DNA of 31,350 nucleotides from Anaerolineae bacterium (GCA_016929775.1 JAFGIE010000169.1:1-31350); one strand, 5' to 3'. Positions 23,636 to 31,350 are shown, counted from the first letter of the stretch. Made by a program: numbers and translations. Notes: generated from the sequence alone by a model not told the origin.

Positions 23636-23741
23636 GAGCTGCGTGAACCGTCCCGTTCTGGCTCGGGAGCTGTGCGTGCCGCGACGTGTGAGGCCTGGGA
23701 GCAGCATCCTCGGGCTGGCGTCTCGACGAGAGGGGGCGAGG

Positions 23742-24101
23742 GTGGCAGATCGCGGTCGCTTCGAGCGCATCTACCATGTGGTGCGCATGATCCCCGCTGG
23801 ACAGGTGGCAACCTATGGTCAGATCGCGGCGATCGTGGACGATCCGCGTGGTGCGCGCACGGTGGGCTGGGCTCTGAGCGTGCTGCGCGAAGGCACAGAC
23901 GTTCCCTGGCACCGGGTGATCAATGCGCGAGGCAAGATCAGCCTGCCTGGTATGGGCGGCGAGCAGCCGCTGCAGCGACAGCTCCTAGAACGGGAGAGCG
24001 TGGTCTTTGGCGCCGGAGGCGTTGTCGACCTACGCATCTACCAGTGGGAGGGCCTGGATTGGCCCGAGATCGAGGCCTTGCACCGAGAGTGGAACGCATA
24101 A
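23742..24101 (+). CDS. alkyltransferase-like protein (MGMT family, ATL)
   Basis: 119 aa with the DNA-binding domain of O6-methylguanine-DNA methyltransferase: FERIYHVVRMIPAGQVATYGQIAAI, RTVGWALSVL, then PWHRVINARGKISLPG. The acceptor cysteine of the PCHRV motif is tryptophan here. It therefore cannot take the methyl group itself and belongs to the ATL group, which flips O6-alkylguanine and hands the lesion to nucleotide excision repair. The GTG at 23742 with GAGGGGGCGAGG just upstream is the likely start. The frame is open from 23547, but that portion overlaps the preceding gene and the promoter. It lies near mutS, another mismatch-related gene. Confidence 0.85.
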   Translation: MADRGRFERIYHVVRMIPAGQVATYGQIAAIVDDPRGARTVGWALSVLREGTDVPWHRVINARGKISLPGMGGEQPLQRQLLERESVVFGAGGVVDLRIYQWEGLDWPEIEALHREWNA

Positions 24102-24137
24102 CCGCCGCGAGAGCGAGCGCCCGGATAGACACGAGAG

Positions 24138-24210
24138 AGCCCCTGGCGGGATTCGAACCCACGACACATGGTTTAGGAAACCACTGCTCTATCCTCTGAG
24201 CTACAGGGGC
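24138..24210 (-). tRNA. tRNA-Arg (anticodon CCU)
   Basis: Cloverleaf read on the minus strand from 24210: acceptor GCCCCTG/CAGGGGC, D stem GCTC/GAGC, anticodon stem GTGGT/ACCAT with loop TTCCTAA (anticodon CCU, codon AGG), and T arm GTGGG-TTCGAAT-CCCGC. The discriminator base is U, unusual for arginine tRNA. The CCA end is not encoded. Confidence 0.95.
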
Positions 24211-24236
24211 TGATGGCGTTCGCCCACAAGTCACGG

Positions 24237-24265
24237 ATTATAGCACATTCCACCTGCGTGGGCAA
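24237..24265 (-). promoter_or_regulatory. promoter of tRNA-Arg
   Basis: Minus strand: -35 TTGCCC (24260-24265), 17 bp, -10 TATAAT (24237-24242). Start near 24230, 20 nt before the tRNA. It lies inside the region directly upstream of mutS. Confidence 0.7.
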
Positions 24266-24281
24266 CATAAGGAAGGGTCAC

Positions 24282-26870
24282 ATGGCGCGCTCCGAACCAA
24301 CGCCGGCACGCAGGCAGTACCTTCAGGTCAAGGCGCAGTACCCAGACACGATCGTCCTTTTCCGGCTGGGCGACTTTTACGAGACCTTTGACGATGACGC
24401 CAAGGTCGTCGCCGACGTGTGCGACATTGTCCTCACCTCGCGACCGGTCGGCAGGGGAGAACGCGTTCCCCTCGCCGGCGTGCCTTATCACGCCGTCGAC
24501 GGATACGTCGCCAAGCTGATCGACGCCGGCTTTAGGGTCGCCATCGTCGACCAGATCGGATCCAAGCCAGTCGACGGCTTGGTGCCGCGCGAGGTGACGC
24601 GAGTCGTCACGCCCGGGACGATCGTCGAGCCAACGCTTCTCGACGAAAAGCGCAACAACTACCTCGGCGCGCTCTATGTTGACGGCGACCGGGCAGGCAT
24701 CGCCCACGTGGACATCACGACCGGTCATTTCTCCACGACCGAGATGCAGGGGCAGGACATCTGGCGCATCGTTCGCGAGGAGCTGGCGCGGCTCCAGCTC
24801 GCCGAGCTCCTGGTCGTCGAGGCCCAGCAGCCGCTGGTCGAGGTCGGGACCCATCTCAGCCCCTACGAGTCGTGGCACTTTGACCTGGAGAACGCGCGGC
24901 GCGCTCTACTGGAACAGTTCGAGGTCGCCACGCTGGAGGGATTCGGCTGCCAGGGCAAGCCGCTGGCGATCCAGGCCGCTGGCGCGATCGTCTACTACCT
25001 GCGCGATACACAGCGGGCGGCGCTCGACCAGCTCAACACCCTCACGACCTATGCCTCCGACGAGTTCATGGCCCTCGATCCGGCTACGCGGCGCAACCTC
25101 GAACTGACCGAGACGATCCGCGACAGCCGCGTGCGTGGATCGCTCCTCGGCGTGCTCGATGCCACTGCCACCGCGATGGGCGGACGCCTGCTCCGCCAGT
25201 GGATCAACCAGCCCCTCCTCGACCTCGCGCGCCTCAGGGCACGGCTCGACCTGGTCCACGCGTTCCACGATCAGACCTCCCTGCGCACCGCAGTGCGCGA
25301 CCGCCTGAAGGGGCTGCCCGACGTGGAGCGCCTGGTACGTCGCGTCGTGCAGCACATCGCCGGTCCGCGCGACCTGGTGGGCATCCGCACCGCGCTGGAG
25401 GCGATCCCCGACCTGCGCCGCATCATCTCCGCTGGCGCGGCTCACCCCGCTGCCCTGGACGACCTCGTGCAGGCGCTCTCGCCCTGTGCCGCGACCGCCA
25501 GCCTGATCGCCGAAGCCATCGTCGAGGACGCACCCGCCACGATCGCCAGCGGGGGCGCCATCCGACCAGGATTCAGCGAAGAGATGGATCAGCTCGTCAC
25601 TTCCGTGGACCAGGCAAAGGCTTGGATCGCCGGGTTGGAGCGTCGGGCGCAGCAGGAGACGGGGGTCAAGAGCCTCAAGGTTGGCTTTAACAAAGTGTTT
25701 GGCTACTACATCGAGGTGACCAAGGCCAATCTCAGCGCCGTCCCCGAGAGCTATGTGCGCAAGCAGACGCTGGTCAATGCCGAGCGCTACATCACGCCAG
25801 AGCTCAAAGAGTACGAGGCCCTGATCCTGAACGCCGAGGAACGCATGCAGGAGGTCGAGACACGGCTCTTTAACGAGGTGTGCTCGCGCGTTGTGGCAGA
25901 TGCCCAGCAGGTGCTGGGCACTGCGCAGGCGCTGGCGCGGCTCGACGTCGTCTCTGCCCTTGCCGAGGTCGCTGTCCACGGTCGCTACGTCCGCCCCGAG
26001 CTGGTCGAGAACGGCGACCTACACGTCGTCGCGGGGCGCCACCCGGTCGTCGAGCGGACGATGCGCGCCGAGCCGTTCGTGCCCAACGACGTCCATCTCT
26101 CAGACGAGCAAAGATTGCTGATCATCACCGGGCCGAACATGAGCGGCAAGTCCACCTACATCCGCCAGGTAGCCCTGATCGTCCTCATGGCGCAGATCGG
26201 TTCCTTCGTCCCTGCCGACGAAGCACAGATCGGCCTCGTCGACCGGATCTTTACCCGGATCGGCGCGCAGGACGAGATCAGCGCCGGGCAGAGCACCTTC
26301 ATGGTCGAGATGGTGGAAGCGGCGTACATCCTCAACCACGCCACGACCCGCAGCCTGATCATCCTAGACGAGATCGGGCGCGGGACCAGCACCTACGACG
26401 GCATCTCGATCGCGTGGGCCATGGTCGAGTACATCCACAACCATCCGCGCCTCGGCGCCAAGACGCTCTTTGCAACCCACTACCACGAGCTAACCGATCT
26501 AGAGCGCATCCTCCCCCGCGTCGCCAACTATAACGTCGCCGTTGCCGAGGAGGGCGATCGCGTCGTGTTCCTCCATCACATCGTCCCCGGCGGCGCCGAC
26601 AAGAGCTACGGGATCCACGTCGCCCAGCTCGCCGGCATGCCGCGCCCCGTCGTCCACCGCGCGGAAGAGATCCTCGAACAGCTCGAACGGGACGCCGCGC
26701 GATCGCCCAGCAAGCCACAGCCCAAGGCGGACGTCCTGCAGCTCTCCCTCTTTGGCGCCACCCACCCCGTCGTCGACGCGATCCGGGCCCTCGACGTCAA
26801 CTCGCTCACGCCGATCGAGGCGCTAACCCGACTATACGAACTGCAGCACATGGCGTCCGAGGACAGCTAG
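24282..26870 (+). CDS. mutS: DNA mismatch repair protein MutS
   Basis: 862 aa, normal for MutS1. It recognises mispairs and small loops and starts mismatch repair. The mismatch-contacting F-x-E motif is F32-Y-E34 in LGDFYETF. Connector, lever and clamp domains follow; the clamp contains GFNKVFGYYIEVTKAN. The ATPase has Walker A GPNMSGKST (about 617-625), IFTRIGAQDEISAGQSTFMVEM, Walker B IILDEIGRGTSTYDG and the dimer-contact segment TLFATHYHEL. The C-terminal helix-turn-helix is present. ATG at 24282 has AAGGAAGG upstream; the 23 codons further upstream overlap the tRNA promoter. Its stop is 6 bp from the convergent sppA stop with no terminator between them. Confidence 0.96.
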   Translation: MARSEPTPARRQYLQVKAQYPDTIVLFRLGDFYETFDDDAKVVADVCDIVLTSRPVGRGERVPLAGVPYHAVDGYVAKLIDAGFRVAIVDQIGSKPVDGLVPREVTRVVTPGTIVEPTLLDEKRNNYLGALYVDGDRAGIAHVDITTGHFSTTEMQGQDIWRIVREELARLQLAELLVVEAQQPLVEVGTHLSPYESWHFDLENARRALLEQFEVATLEGFGCQGKPLAIQAAGAIVYYLRDTQRAALDQLNTLTTYASDEFMALDPATRRNLELTETIRDSRVRGSLLGVLDATATAMGGRLLRQWINQPLLDLARLRARLDLVHAFHDQTSLRTAVRDRLKGLPDVERLVRRVVQHIAGPRDLVGIRTALEAIPDLRRIISAGAAHPAALDDLVQALSPCAATASLIAEAIVEDAPATIASGGAIRPGFSEEMDQLVTSVDQAKAWIAGLERRAQQETGVKSLKVGFNKVFGYYIEVTKANLSAVPESYVRKQTLVNAERYITPELKEYEALILNAEERMQEVETRLFNEVCSRVVADAQQVLGTAQALARLDVVSALAEVAVHGRYVRPELVENGDLHVVAGRHPVVERTMRAEPFVPNDVHLSDEQRLLIITGPNMSGKSTYIRQVALIVLMAQIGSFVPADEAQIGLVDRIFTRIGAQDEISAGQSTFMVEMVEAAYILNHATTRSLIILDEIGRGTSTYDGISIAWAMVEYIHNHPRLGAKTLFATHYHELTDLERILPRVANYNVAVAEEGDRVVFLHHIVPGGADKSYGIHVAQLAGMPRPVVHRAEEILEQLERDAARSPSKPQPKADVLQLSLFGATHPVVDAIRALDVNSLTPIEALTRLYELQHMASEDS

Positions 26871-26876
26871 GTCGCG

Positions 26877-27842
26877 TTAGGGCGCCACGTAGCGGGCGAG
26901 CGGGACTACCACCTGCTCTTCCAGCCAACGCAACAGCGCGAGGCGTTCGTCCGTGCCCGCCTGCCTCGCCAACCAGGTCTCCAGCAGCGAGGGACTGCGC
27001 CGGTACTCGAAGATCTCTGGGTCTCCCTCGATCCCGCCCAGTTCCGCCGCTGCCTCGATCGCGTCTGACACACTGCCCAAGCTATCCACCAGCCCGAGCG
27101 CCAGCGCTTGTTGGCCCGTGTAGGGCCGTCCATCCGCCAGCTCACGCACCCGCTCCTCGTCCAGCTCGCGCCCCTCGGCTACAGCCTGGATAAAGAGCGC
27201 GTGCAGCTCGTCCACGATCTCCTGCTCGATCGCGAGCTGCTCCTCGGTTGGGTGCTCGAACCAGTTGCCGACCGCCTTCGAATCCCCACTGCGGACAATG
27301 ATCCCCTCGACCCCCAGCGTCTCGAGCAGGTCGGCAGCATTGATCAACTGCCCGTACACGCCGATCGAGCCCGTGATGCTCGCCGGATGGGCGATCACCC
27401 TGTCCGCACCACAGGCGACATAGTAACCGCCCGAGGCGGCGACGTCGCCCATCGCCGCGACCACCGGCTTTTCCGCCTCGCGCAAGGCGCGGTACATCAG
27501 CGCAGAGGGAACCACGCTGCCCCCCGGGCTATTGATATAGACCACGATCGCCTTGACCCGCGCGTTCGCCTCGGCTTGCTCGACAAAGCGCACGATCTGT
27601 GCGCCGTCGACCGCAGCCCCCCCGGTCAGGCTACTCACCCCGATCGCGCCCTCGATCGGGATCAGGGCGACCGCATCGCCGCCCAGGGACAACAGCGGGC
27701 TGCCGACCTGACCGCTGCTCAGCCCGATCAGGGCACACGTCGCGGCGCCCCACAGCGCGACCAACGCGACCACGCCTCCCCCGACCCACAACCACACCTT
27801 GCGGCGCCGCTGTTTGGGCGCCGCTTCCACGGGACTGGACAC
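26877..27842 (-). CDS. sppA: signal peptide peptidase SppA (short form)
   Basis: 321 aa membrane protease of the S49 family. A basic N-terminus and membrane segment (16-38) are followed by one peptidase domain with the nucleophile S137 in VAASGGYYVA and the general base K189 in GDSKAVG. The YINSPGGSV strand is also present. This is the half-length form, which assembles as an octamer and degrades leftover signal peptides from the outer face. The GTG at 27840-27842 is chosen because GGAGG lies 7 nt upstream; an upstream in-frame start is weaker. No promoter was seen, so it may be read from the ABC transporter operon. Confidence 0.92.
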   Translation of the reverse strand: MSSPVEAAPKQRRRKVWLWVGGGVVALVALWGAATCALIGLSSGQVGSPLLSLGGDAVALIPIEGAIGVSSLTGGAAVDGAQIVRFVEQAEANARVKAIVVYINSPGGSVVPSALMYRALREAEKPVVAAMGDVAASGGYYVACGADRVIAHPASITGSIGVYGQLINAADLLETLGVEGIIVRSGDSKAVGNWFEHPTEEQLAIEQEIVDELHALFIQAVAEGRELDEERVRELADGRPYTGQQALALGLVDSLGSVSDAIEAAAELGGIEGDPEIFEYRRSPSLLETWLARQAGTDERLALLRWLEEQVVVPLARYVAP

Positions 27843-27861
27843 GATGCTACCTCCATTCTGC

Positions 27862-27887
27862 GTGGTCCGGGGCTCATGCCCCACCAC
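27862..27887 (-). promoter_or_regulatory. hairpin in the sppA leader
   Basis: GTGGT/ACCAC outer and GGGGC/GCCCC inner stems with a TCAT loop and a 2-nt bulge, just before the sppA ribosome site. It could act as a partial terminator between the transporter and sppA. No other feature is seen in 27888-27990. Confidence 0.4.
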
Positions 27888-27990
27888 AGTCTCGGCTCAT
27901 GCGGACTGCCCCCCAATAGACGGCGGCGCCCATTGGCCCGCACGACCTGCAGGCCAACACGCACCTGTGCATCTACCAGGGGGCAGGCAA

Positions 27991-28012
27991 CGGAGCCAGT
28001 CCGCCCGCTCCG
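27991..28012 (-). terminator. weak hairpin at the end of the ABC ATPase gene
   Basis: CGGAGC/GCTCCG 6-bp stem directly after the stop codon at 28014. Too short for confident termination. Confidence 0.3.
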
Positions 28013-28013
28013 C

Positions 28014-28763
28014 TCAGTGCAGGATCTGGCTCAGGAACCGCTGGGTCCGTTCGTGCTCGGGCGCTGTGAACAACAGCTCGGGCGTCGTCGTCTCGATGAC
28101 CTTGCCGTTGTCCATGAACACCACGCGATCTGCCGCTGCCCGCACGAATCCCATCTCGTGCGAGACCACGACCATGGTCATGCCCTCGTCCGCGAGCTCG
28201 AGCATCACGTCGAGCACTTCTTTGATCATCTCGGGGTCGAGCGCCGACGTTGGCTCGTCAAAGAGCATGATCTTGGGCTGCATCGCCAGCGCGCGCGCGA
28301 TCGCGACCCGCTGCTGCTGTCCTCCCGACAGCTGAGCCGGGTATGCGCCCGCCTTTTCGGGGATGCCCACTTTGCGGAGCAGGTCAATCGCGATCGCCTC
28401 CGCCTCTGCCGGGCTGCGGCGGCGCACGATCCTTTGCGCCAACACCACATTGCCCAGCACGGTCAGGTGCGGGAACAGGTTGAAGAGCTGGAACACCATG
28501 CCCACCTCGGCGCGCACGCGGTTGATGTTCTGCGGGCGGTCCATCGGGATCCCGTCTACGGTCACGGCACCCCGATCGACGGACTCGAGCCGGTTGATGC
28601 AGCGCAACAACGTCGACTTGCCCGATCCGCTCGGCCCAATGATCACCACCACCTCTTGCGGGTAGACCTCGAGGCTCACGCCCCGCAGGGCGTGCACTTC
28701 GGCGCCAAAGTGCTTGTGCACGTCGTGGATGACGATGATCGGCTCTCTCCCTTGATCAGCCAT
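28014..28763 (-). CDS. polar amino acid ABC transporter ATP-binding protein (GlnQ-like)
   Basis: 249 aa ABC ATPase that powers import through the adjacent permease. Walker A GPSGSGKST (43-51), Q-loop Q92, signature LSGGQQQRVAIARAL (145-159), Walker B IMLFDEPTSALDP (165-177) and H-loop H202 are all intact. The sequence has the GlnQ/HisP/ArtP character (VHALRGVSLEVYPQEVVVIIG, GMVFQLFNLFPHLTVLGN). ATG with GGAGGAG 6 nt upstream; it starts 3 nt after the permease stop, so translation is coupled. Confidence 0.93.
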   Translation of the reverse strand: MADQGREPIIVIHDVHKHFGAEVHALRGVSLEVYPQEVVVIIGPSGSGKSTLLRCINRLESVDRGAVTVDGIPMDRPQNINRVRAEVGMVFQLFNLFPHLTVLGNVVLAQRIVRRRSPAEAEAIAIDLLRKVGIPEKAGAYPAQLSGGQQQRVAIARALAMQPKIMLFDEPTSALDPEMIKEVLDVMLELADEGMTMVVVSHEMGFVRAAADRVVFMDNGKVIETTTPELLFTAPEHERTQRFLSQILH

Positions 28764-28766
28764 CGC

Positions 28767-30131
28767 TCACTCCTCCGTACGGCCTGGCAACGCCGTCCGT
28801 CGCTCGATCAGGCGCACGAGCAACGACAGGAGCAGCGTCATGACCAGGTAGAACAGCGCGACCGTGTTGTACCCCTCGAACGCCCGGAAGGTCCGCGAGA
28901 CCCACAATCGGCCCTGCTGGAGGATCTCGGGCAGCGCCACGACCGAGATCAACGAGGAGTCCTTGAGCATGGCGATAAAGTCGTTGCCCAGCGGCGGGAG
29001 GACGACCCGCAGCGCCTGGGGCAAGATCACGTGTCGCATCGCCTGAAAGTAGCTCATGCCCAGCGAGCGCGCGGCTTCCATCTGCCCACTGTGGATCGAC
29101 TGGATGCCCGCACGAAAGACCTCCGCCAGGTACGCGCCATACCCGAAACCCAGGCCGATCACGGCGCCCGGGAACCCACGCAAGTCGATCTGCCCGTTTG
29201 TCGCATCCCGCAGGGCGGGCGACAGCACGAAACCAGCATACAGGATGATCACCAGCAGCGGGATGCCGCGCACGACTTCGACGTACAGCTTGGCGATCGC
29301 CAGCGGGATCGGGTTCTTGGAGACCAGCATCAGACCGGCGATCAGGCCCAAGCACAGCGCGAGCCCGTATCCAAGCAGCGTCGCGCGGACCGTCATCGCC
29401 ACCCCCTTGGCGCGCCACACCCGAGCCAGCACCTGCGTCCACGTATACCGCTCATAGACGCGCACGGCAACGCCTCCCGGCACCGTGCCCCGGATCGTCG
29501 GCGTGCTCGAGCTGACGACGAGGGGCTCATCCCCCGTGCCATCGATCGGCTCTGTCTCCCCTGGCGTTGCCCCATCCGGCACACGGATCACGTATGGCGG
29601 GCTCTGCGCCACTCGCTCGTACCTGGCGCGGCTGAACGCCTTGTCGGACGCCCACCCGACCTGCCCCTCGTCAGTGACCACGTACACCCATCGCTGCTCC
29701 AGCTGCAGTCCCTGCTGGGGGATGACATACCAGCGCACGAACTTGACGCGTTCGCGCGCAGGAAGCTCCCCCGTCACCGCTGCCGCGTGGTCAGGTTCAG
29801 CGCGCAGGACTGTGCTATCCACCCTGGCAACGGCGCGCACGTCGTGAAACTCGGCATACAGGCGGTAGGTCCGCGCCTCGAGCGGGAGCTTGACATCGGG
29901 CGTATAGGCCCACGCCTCCCCCTCGATCGTGCTCTCTTGCAGGAGCTCCTTGTGCCAAGGGAGATCGAACAGGAACGCGATCGCCTCCCGGTACTGGATG
30001 TCCGACAGCGCCGAGTAGGCGACGATCAGGCCTACGATCGCGACGATCACGCCCCACCACGGCACCGCGCGCAGCCAACGATAGACGGCGTCCGTCGACG
30101 CGCGCCCCCGTTCCATTCGCGATGTCGTCAT
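28767..30131 (-). CDS. polar amino acid ABC permease with inserted SH3-like domain
   Basis: 454 aa, about twice the usual 220-240 for HisM/GlnP permeases. One membrane segment (27-42) is followed by a roughly 200-residue extracytoplasmic region. Within it, residues about 102-166 look like a bacterial SH3 domain (VDSTVLRAEPDHAAAVTGELPARERVKFVRW ... GQVGWASDKAF). The standard permease core runs from about 243 to 442, with the EAA loop EAARSLGMSYFQAMRHVILPQALRVVLPPLGND contacting the ATPase. ATG at 30129-30131 is preceded by GGGAGAGAG; an earlier in-frame start at 30200 lacks a site. It forms the transporter with its neighbours; only one permease gene is present, so it is probably a homodimer. 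Confidence 0.88.
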   Translation of the reverse strand: MTTSRMERGRASTDAVYRWLRAVPWWGVIVAIVGLIVAYSALSDIQYREAIAFLFDLPWHKELLQESTIEGEAWAYTPDVKLPLEARTYRLYAEFHDVRAVARVDSTVLRAEPDHAAAVTGELPARERVKFVRWYVIPQQGLQLEQRWVYVVTDEGQVGWASDKAFSRARYERVAQSPPYVIRVPDGATPGETEPIDGTGDEPLVVSSSTPTIRGTVPGGVAVRVYERYTWTQVLARVWRAKGVAMTVRATLLGYGLALCLGLIAGLMLVSKNPIPLAIAKLYVEVVRGIPLLVIILYAGFVLSPALRDATNGQIDLRGFPGAVIGLGFGYGAYLAEVFRAGIQSIHSGQMEAARSLGMSYFQAMRHVILPQALRVVLPPLGNDFIAMLKDSSLISVVALPEILQQGRLWVSRTFRAFEGYNTVALFYLVMTLLLSLLVRLIERRTALPGRTEE

Positions 30132-30245
30132 TGCGCTCTCTCCCTTGCCTGACCGATTCACCGAACGGCGCGCGACCGGGCGATCGCTGGACAGCGCCAC
30201 CAGCTCCGCTCGCCTAGTAGACGTGGTCTCCTGAGGGCCCCGCGC

Positions 30246-30316
30246 GGGGGACCCGGCTGCTTAGCCAGGTCCCCCGGTCACGGGACTGCGACTACCTGCC
30301 GGGCCCAAGGGCCCGG
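30246..30316 (-). promoter_or_regulatory. two hairpins between the binding-protein and permease genes
   Basis: First, GGGGGACC/GGTCCCCC plus GGCT/AGCC with one mismatch (30246-30275). Second, CCGGGCCC/GGGCCCGG (30299-30316). They fill the 248-nt gap and probably stabilise or partly terminate the upstream message, so that binding protein exceeds membrane components, as is common in such operons. Confidence 0.55.
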
Positions 30317-30379
30317 TCTATCACGCACGGCGCGAGGGGCCGTCCACCGATTGCCTGTGCGCCGAGCCCAGTCGCCTGG

Positions 30380-31126
30380 CTAGGGCGTGCCAAACCACTT
30401 GTCGTACAGCGCGTCGTAGGTGCCGTCGCTCATGATCTGCGCCAGGCCCTCGTTGACCTTTTCGAGGAGCTCGGGCTGGCCCTTGTTCACGGCGATCCCG
30501 TACAACTCGTCCGTCACTGCCTCGCCGACCAGCGTCGCGCCCAGCTCGGGGTTCGACTGGACGATGTCCGCCGAGGTCGGGCCATCGTTGAACACCGCAT
30601 CCACGTCGCCGTTGCCCAGCGCCTGGAACGCGAGCGTGATCTCGTCATAGCGGACCACCTCTGCCTTGGTGTTCTCGGACAGCCACAGGTCGCCGGTCGT
30701 CCCCAACTGGACGCCGACCTTGATGCCGTCCAGATCGGCGACCGTCGTGATCCGGTCCGCATCGGCCTTCCGTACGGCGATCATCTGTCCCGCGTTAAAG
30801 TAGGGATCGCTAAAGTCCACGATCTCGGCGCGCTCGTCGGTGATCGTCGCCGCCGAGATGACGGCATCGTACTCGCCCGACTGGAGCGCGACAAAGATCC
30901 CCTCCCAGCGCGTGTTGACCAGCTCGTACTCGAACCCAGAGACCTCGGCGATCGCGGCGATCACGTCCGGGTCAAACCCGACGATGTTCCCCGACTCGTC
31001 CACGGACTCGAACGGCGGGTACTCGGCGTTCATTGCGATCTGGTAAACGCTCTCTTGCTTACCGCACGCGGCGATACCGATCGCCAGCAGCAGAACGAGT
31101 AGTACATAGACCGTCTTCTTGCTCAT
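30380..31126 (-). CDS. amino acid ABC transporter substrate-binding lipoprotein
   Basis: 248 aa family 3 solute-binding protein (PF00497). The signal peptide ends in lipobox IGIAAC with lipidated C21, so it is tethered outside the membrane. Ligand contacts typical of alpha-amino acids are visible: R99 in TITDERAEIVDFSDPYF for the carboxylate, and the aspartate in DVDAVFNDGPTSADIV for the amino group. The sequence opens with YPPFESVDESGNIVGFDPDVIAAIAE as expected. The side-chain specificity cannot be read. ATG at 31124-31126 with GGAGGAG 4 nt upstream. It is the first gene of the transporter operon. Confidence 0.93.
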   Translation of the reverse strand: MSKKTVYVLLVLLLAIGIAACGKQESVYQIAMNAEYPPFESVDESGNIVGFDPDVIAAIAEVSGFEYELVNTRWEGIFVALQSGEYDAVISAATITDERAEIVDFSDPYFNAGQMIAVRKADADRITTVADLDGIKVGVQLGTTGDLWLSENTKAEVVRYDEITLAFQALGNGDVDAVFNDGPTSADIVQSNPELGATLVGEAVTDELYGIAVNKGQPELLEKVNEGLAQIMSDGTYDALYDKWFGTP

Positions 31127-31310
31127 CTTCTCCTCCAGAGAATGTGATAGGGATGCCCTACAGAGGGGCTGCGGCGAGGGAGGTGGGCACCCCCCTCTGC
31201 CGCCCAAAGCAATCAGCGGTGACACTGCCCACATCGTCGTGGTAACAGGTCACCGCTGGCCCATTCGTGCACTACTGTTCGTGCCCCACACCACGGATCG
31301 TGGAAGCACG
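31127..31310 (-). promoter_or_regulatory. structured 5' leader of the amino acid transporter operon
   Basis: About 185 nt between the predicted start and the ATG. Three hairpins: CGTGC/GCACG with CCACG/CGTGG at the 5' end (31280-31310), a 9-bp stem AGCGGTGAC/GTCACCGCT (31215-31223 with 31249-31257) containing CTG/CAG and CCAC/GTGG, and CAGAGGGG/CCCCTCTG (31161-31168 with 31192-31199). No known amino acid riboswitch consensus was recognised. Confidence 0.5.
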
Positions 31311-31316
31311 GGCGGC

Positions 31317-31345
31317 ATTATAGACCCGCTTCCAGCAGATGTCAA
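31317..31345 (-). promoter_or_regulatory. perfect-consensus sigma-70 promoter of the amino acid transporter operon
   Basis: Minus strand: -35 TTGACA (31340-31345), exactly 17 bp, -10 TATAAT (31317-31322). Confidence 0.85.
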
Positions 31346-31350
31346 GATGA

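Noticed and set aside
27108..30152. Open frame of about 1000 codons on the plus strand
   Set aside because: It runs antisense through sppA, the ABC ATPase and the permease, all of which have clear motifs, and its product is Arg/His/Gln-rich with no domain. It results from the lack of stops in GC-rich DNA.
1..31350. CRISPR arrays, insertion sequences, integrases, prophage
   Set aside because: No regularly spaced repeats, transposase or integrase motifs or terminal inverted repeats were seen; gene content is housekeeping.

Overview
The window is a high-GC bacterial chromosome segment. It most resembles an uncultured Chloroflexota (Anaerolineae-like) bacterium. This is an inference from two YkuD L,D-transpeptidases with long Thr-Pro linkers, a short YidC without a large extracytoplasmic domain, lipoproteins beside a single-membrane style gene set, free use of GTG/TTG starts, and a stand-alone GyrA-C-terminal-like protein. 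No insertion sequence, phage gene, integrase or CRISPR array was seen, so this looks like core chromosome.

Layout. 43-2744 (-): a DUF1294 membrane protein, a GT4 glycosyltransferase and a fatty acid hydroxylase form one operon. 2947-4098 (-): citrate synthase, with a near-consensus promoter about 350 nt upstream and a structured untranslated leader. 4699-8771 (+): an L,D-transpeptidase, an orphan GyrA-CTD-like beta-pinwheel protein and a YegD-like Hsp70 ATPase. 8947-9150 (+): a small protein. 9161-10554 (-): a URO-D family protein and a small membrane protein. 10822-11499 (+): a B3/B4-domain protein. 11501-15646 (+): the conserved rpmH-rnpA-yidD-yidC-jag cluster, with an extra PQQ-type beta-propeller lipoprotein inserted before yidC. 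The 45-codon rpmH is included. 15683-22486 (-): a BioB-like radical SAM enzyme, a LipM-like octanoyltransferase, a tandem class III cyclase/TPR protein and a membrane glycosyltransferase, with overlapping junctions. 22619-26870 (+): a second L,D-transpeptidase, an alkyltransferase-like protein and mutS, with tRNA-Arg(CCU) on the minus strand just before mutS. 26877-31126 (-): sppA and a polar amino acid ABC transporter (binding lipoprotein, permease, ATPase).

How the genes work together. The rpmH cluster supplies ribosome assembly, tRNA maturation and membrane protein insertion. The two L,D-transpeptidases act on the wall. The radical SAM/LipM pair probably makes lipoyl groups for oxo-acid dehydrogenases or glycine cleavage, next to citrate synthase in metabolism though not in the genome. 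The ABC transporter imports an amino acid, and its permease carries an unusual SH3-like insertion.

Regulation is unusually readable. Eleven promoters with 16-17 bp spacing can be seen. Several transcripts (gltA, rpmH, the B3/B4 gene, the amino acid binding protein) begin with long hairpin-rich leaders that match no riboswitch I can name. The hexamer CGATCG is strongly over-represented throughout. The best candidates for something new are the radical SAM/LipM pair as a non-LipA lipoyl route, the orphan gyrase-tail/Hsp70 pair, the cyclase that has lost its P-loop ATPase core, the SH3-containing permease, and the unassigned RNA leaders.
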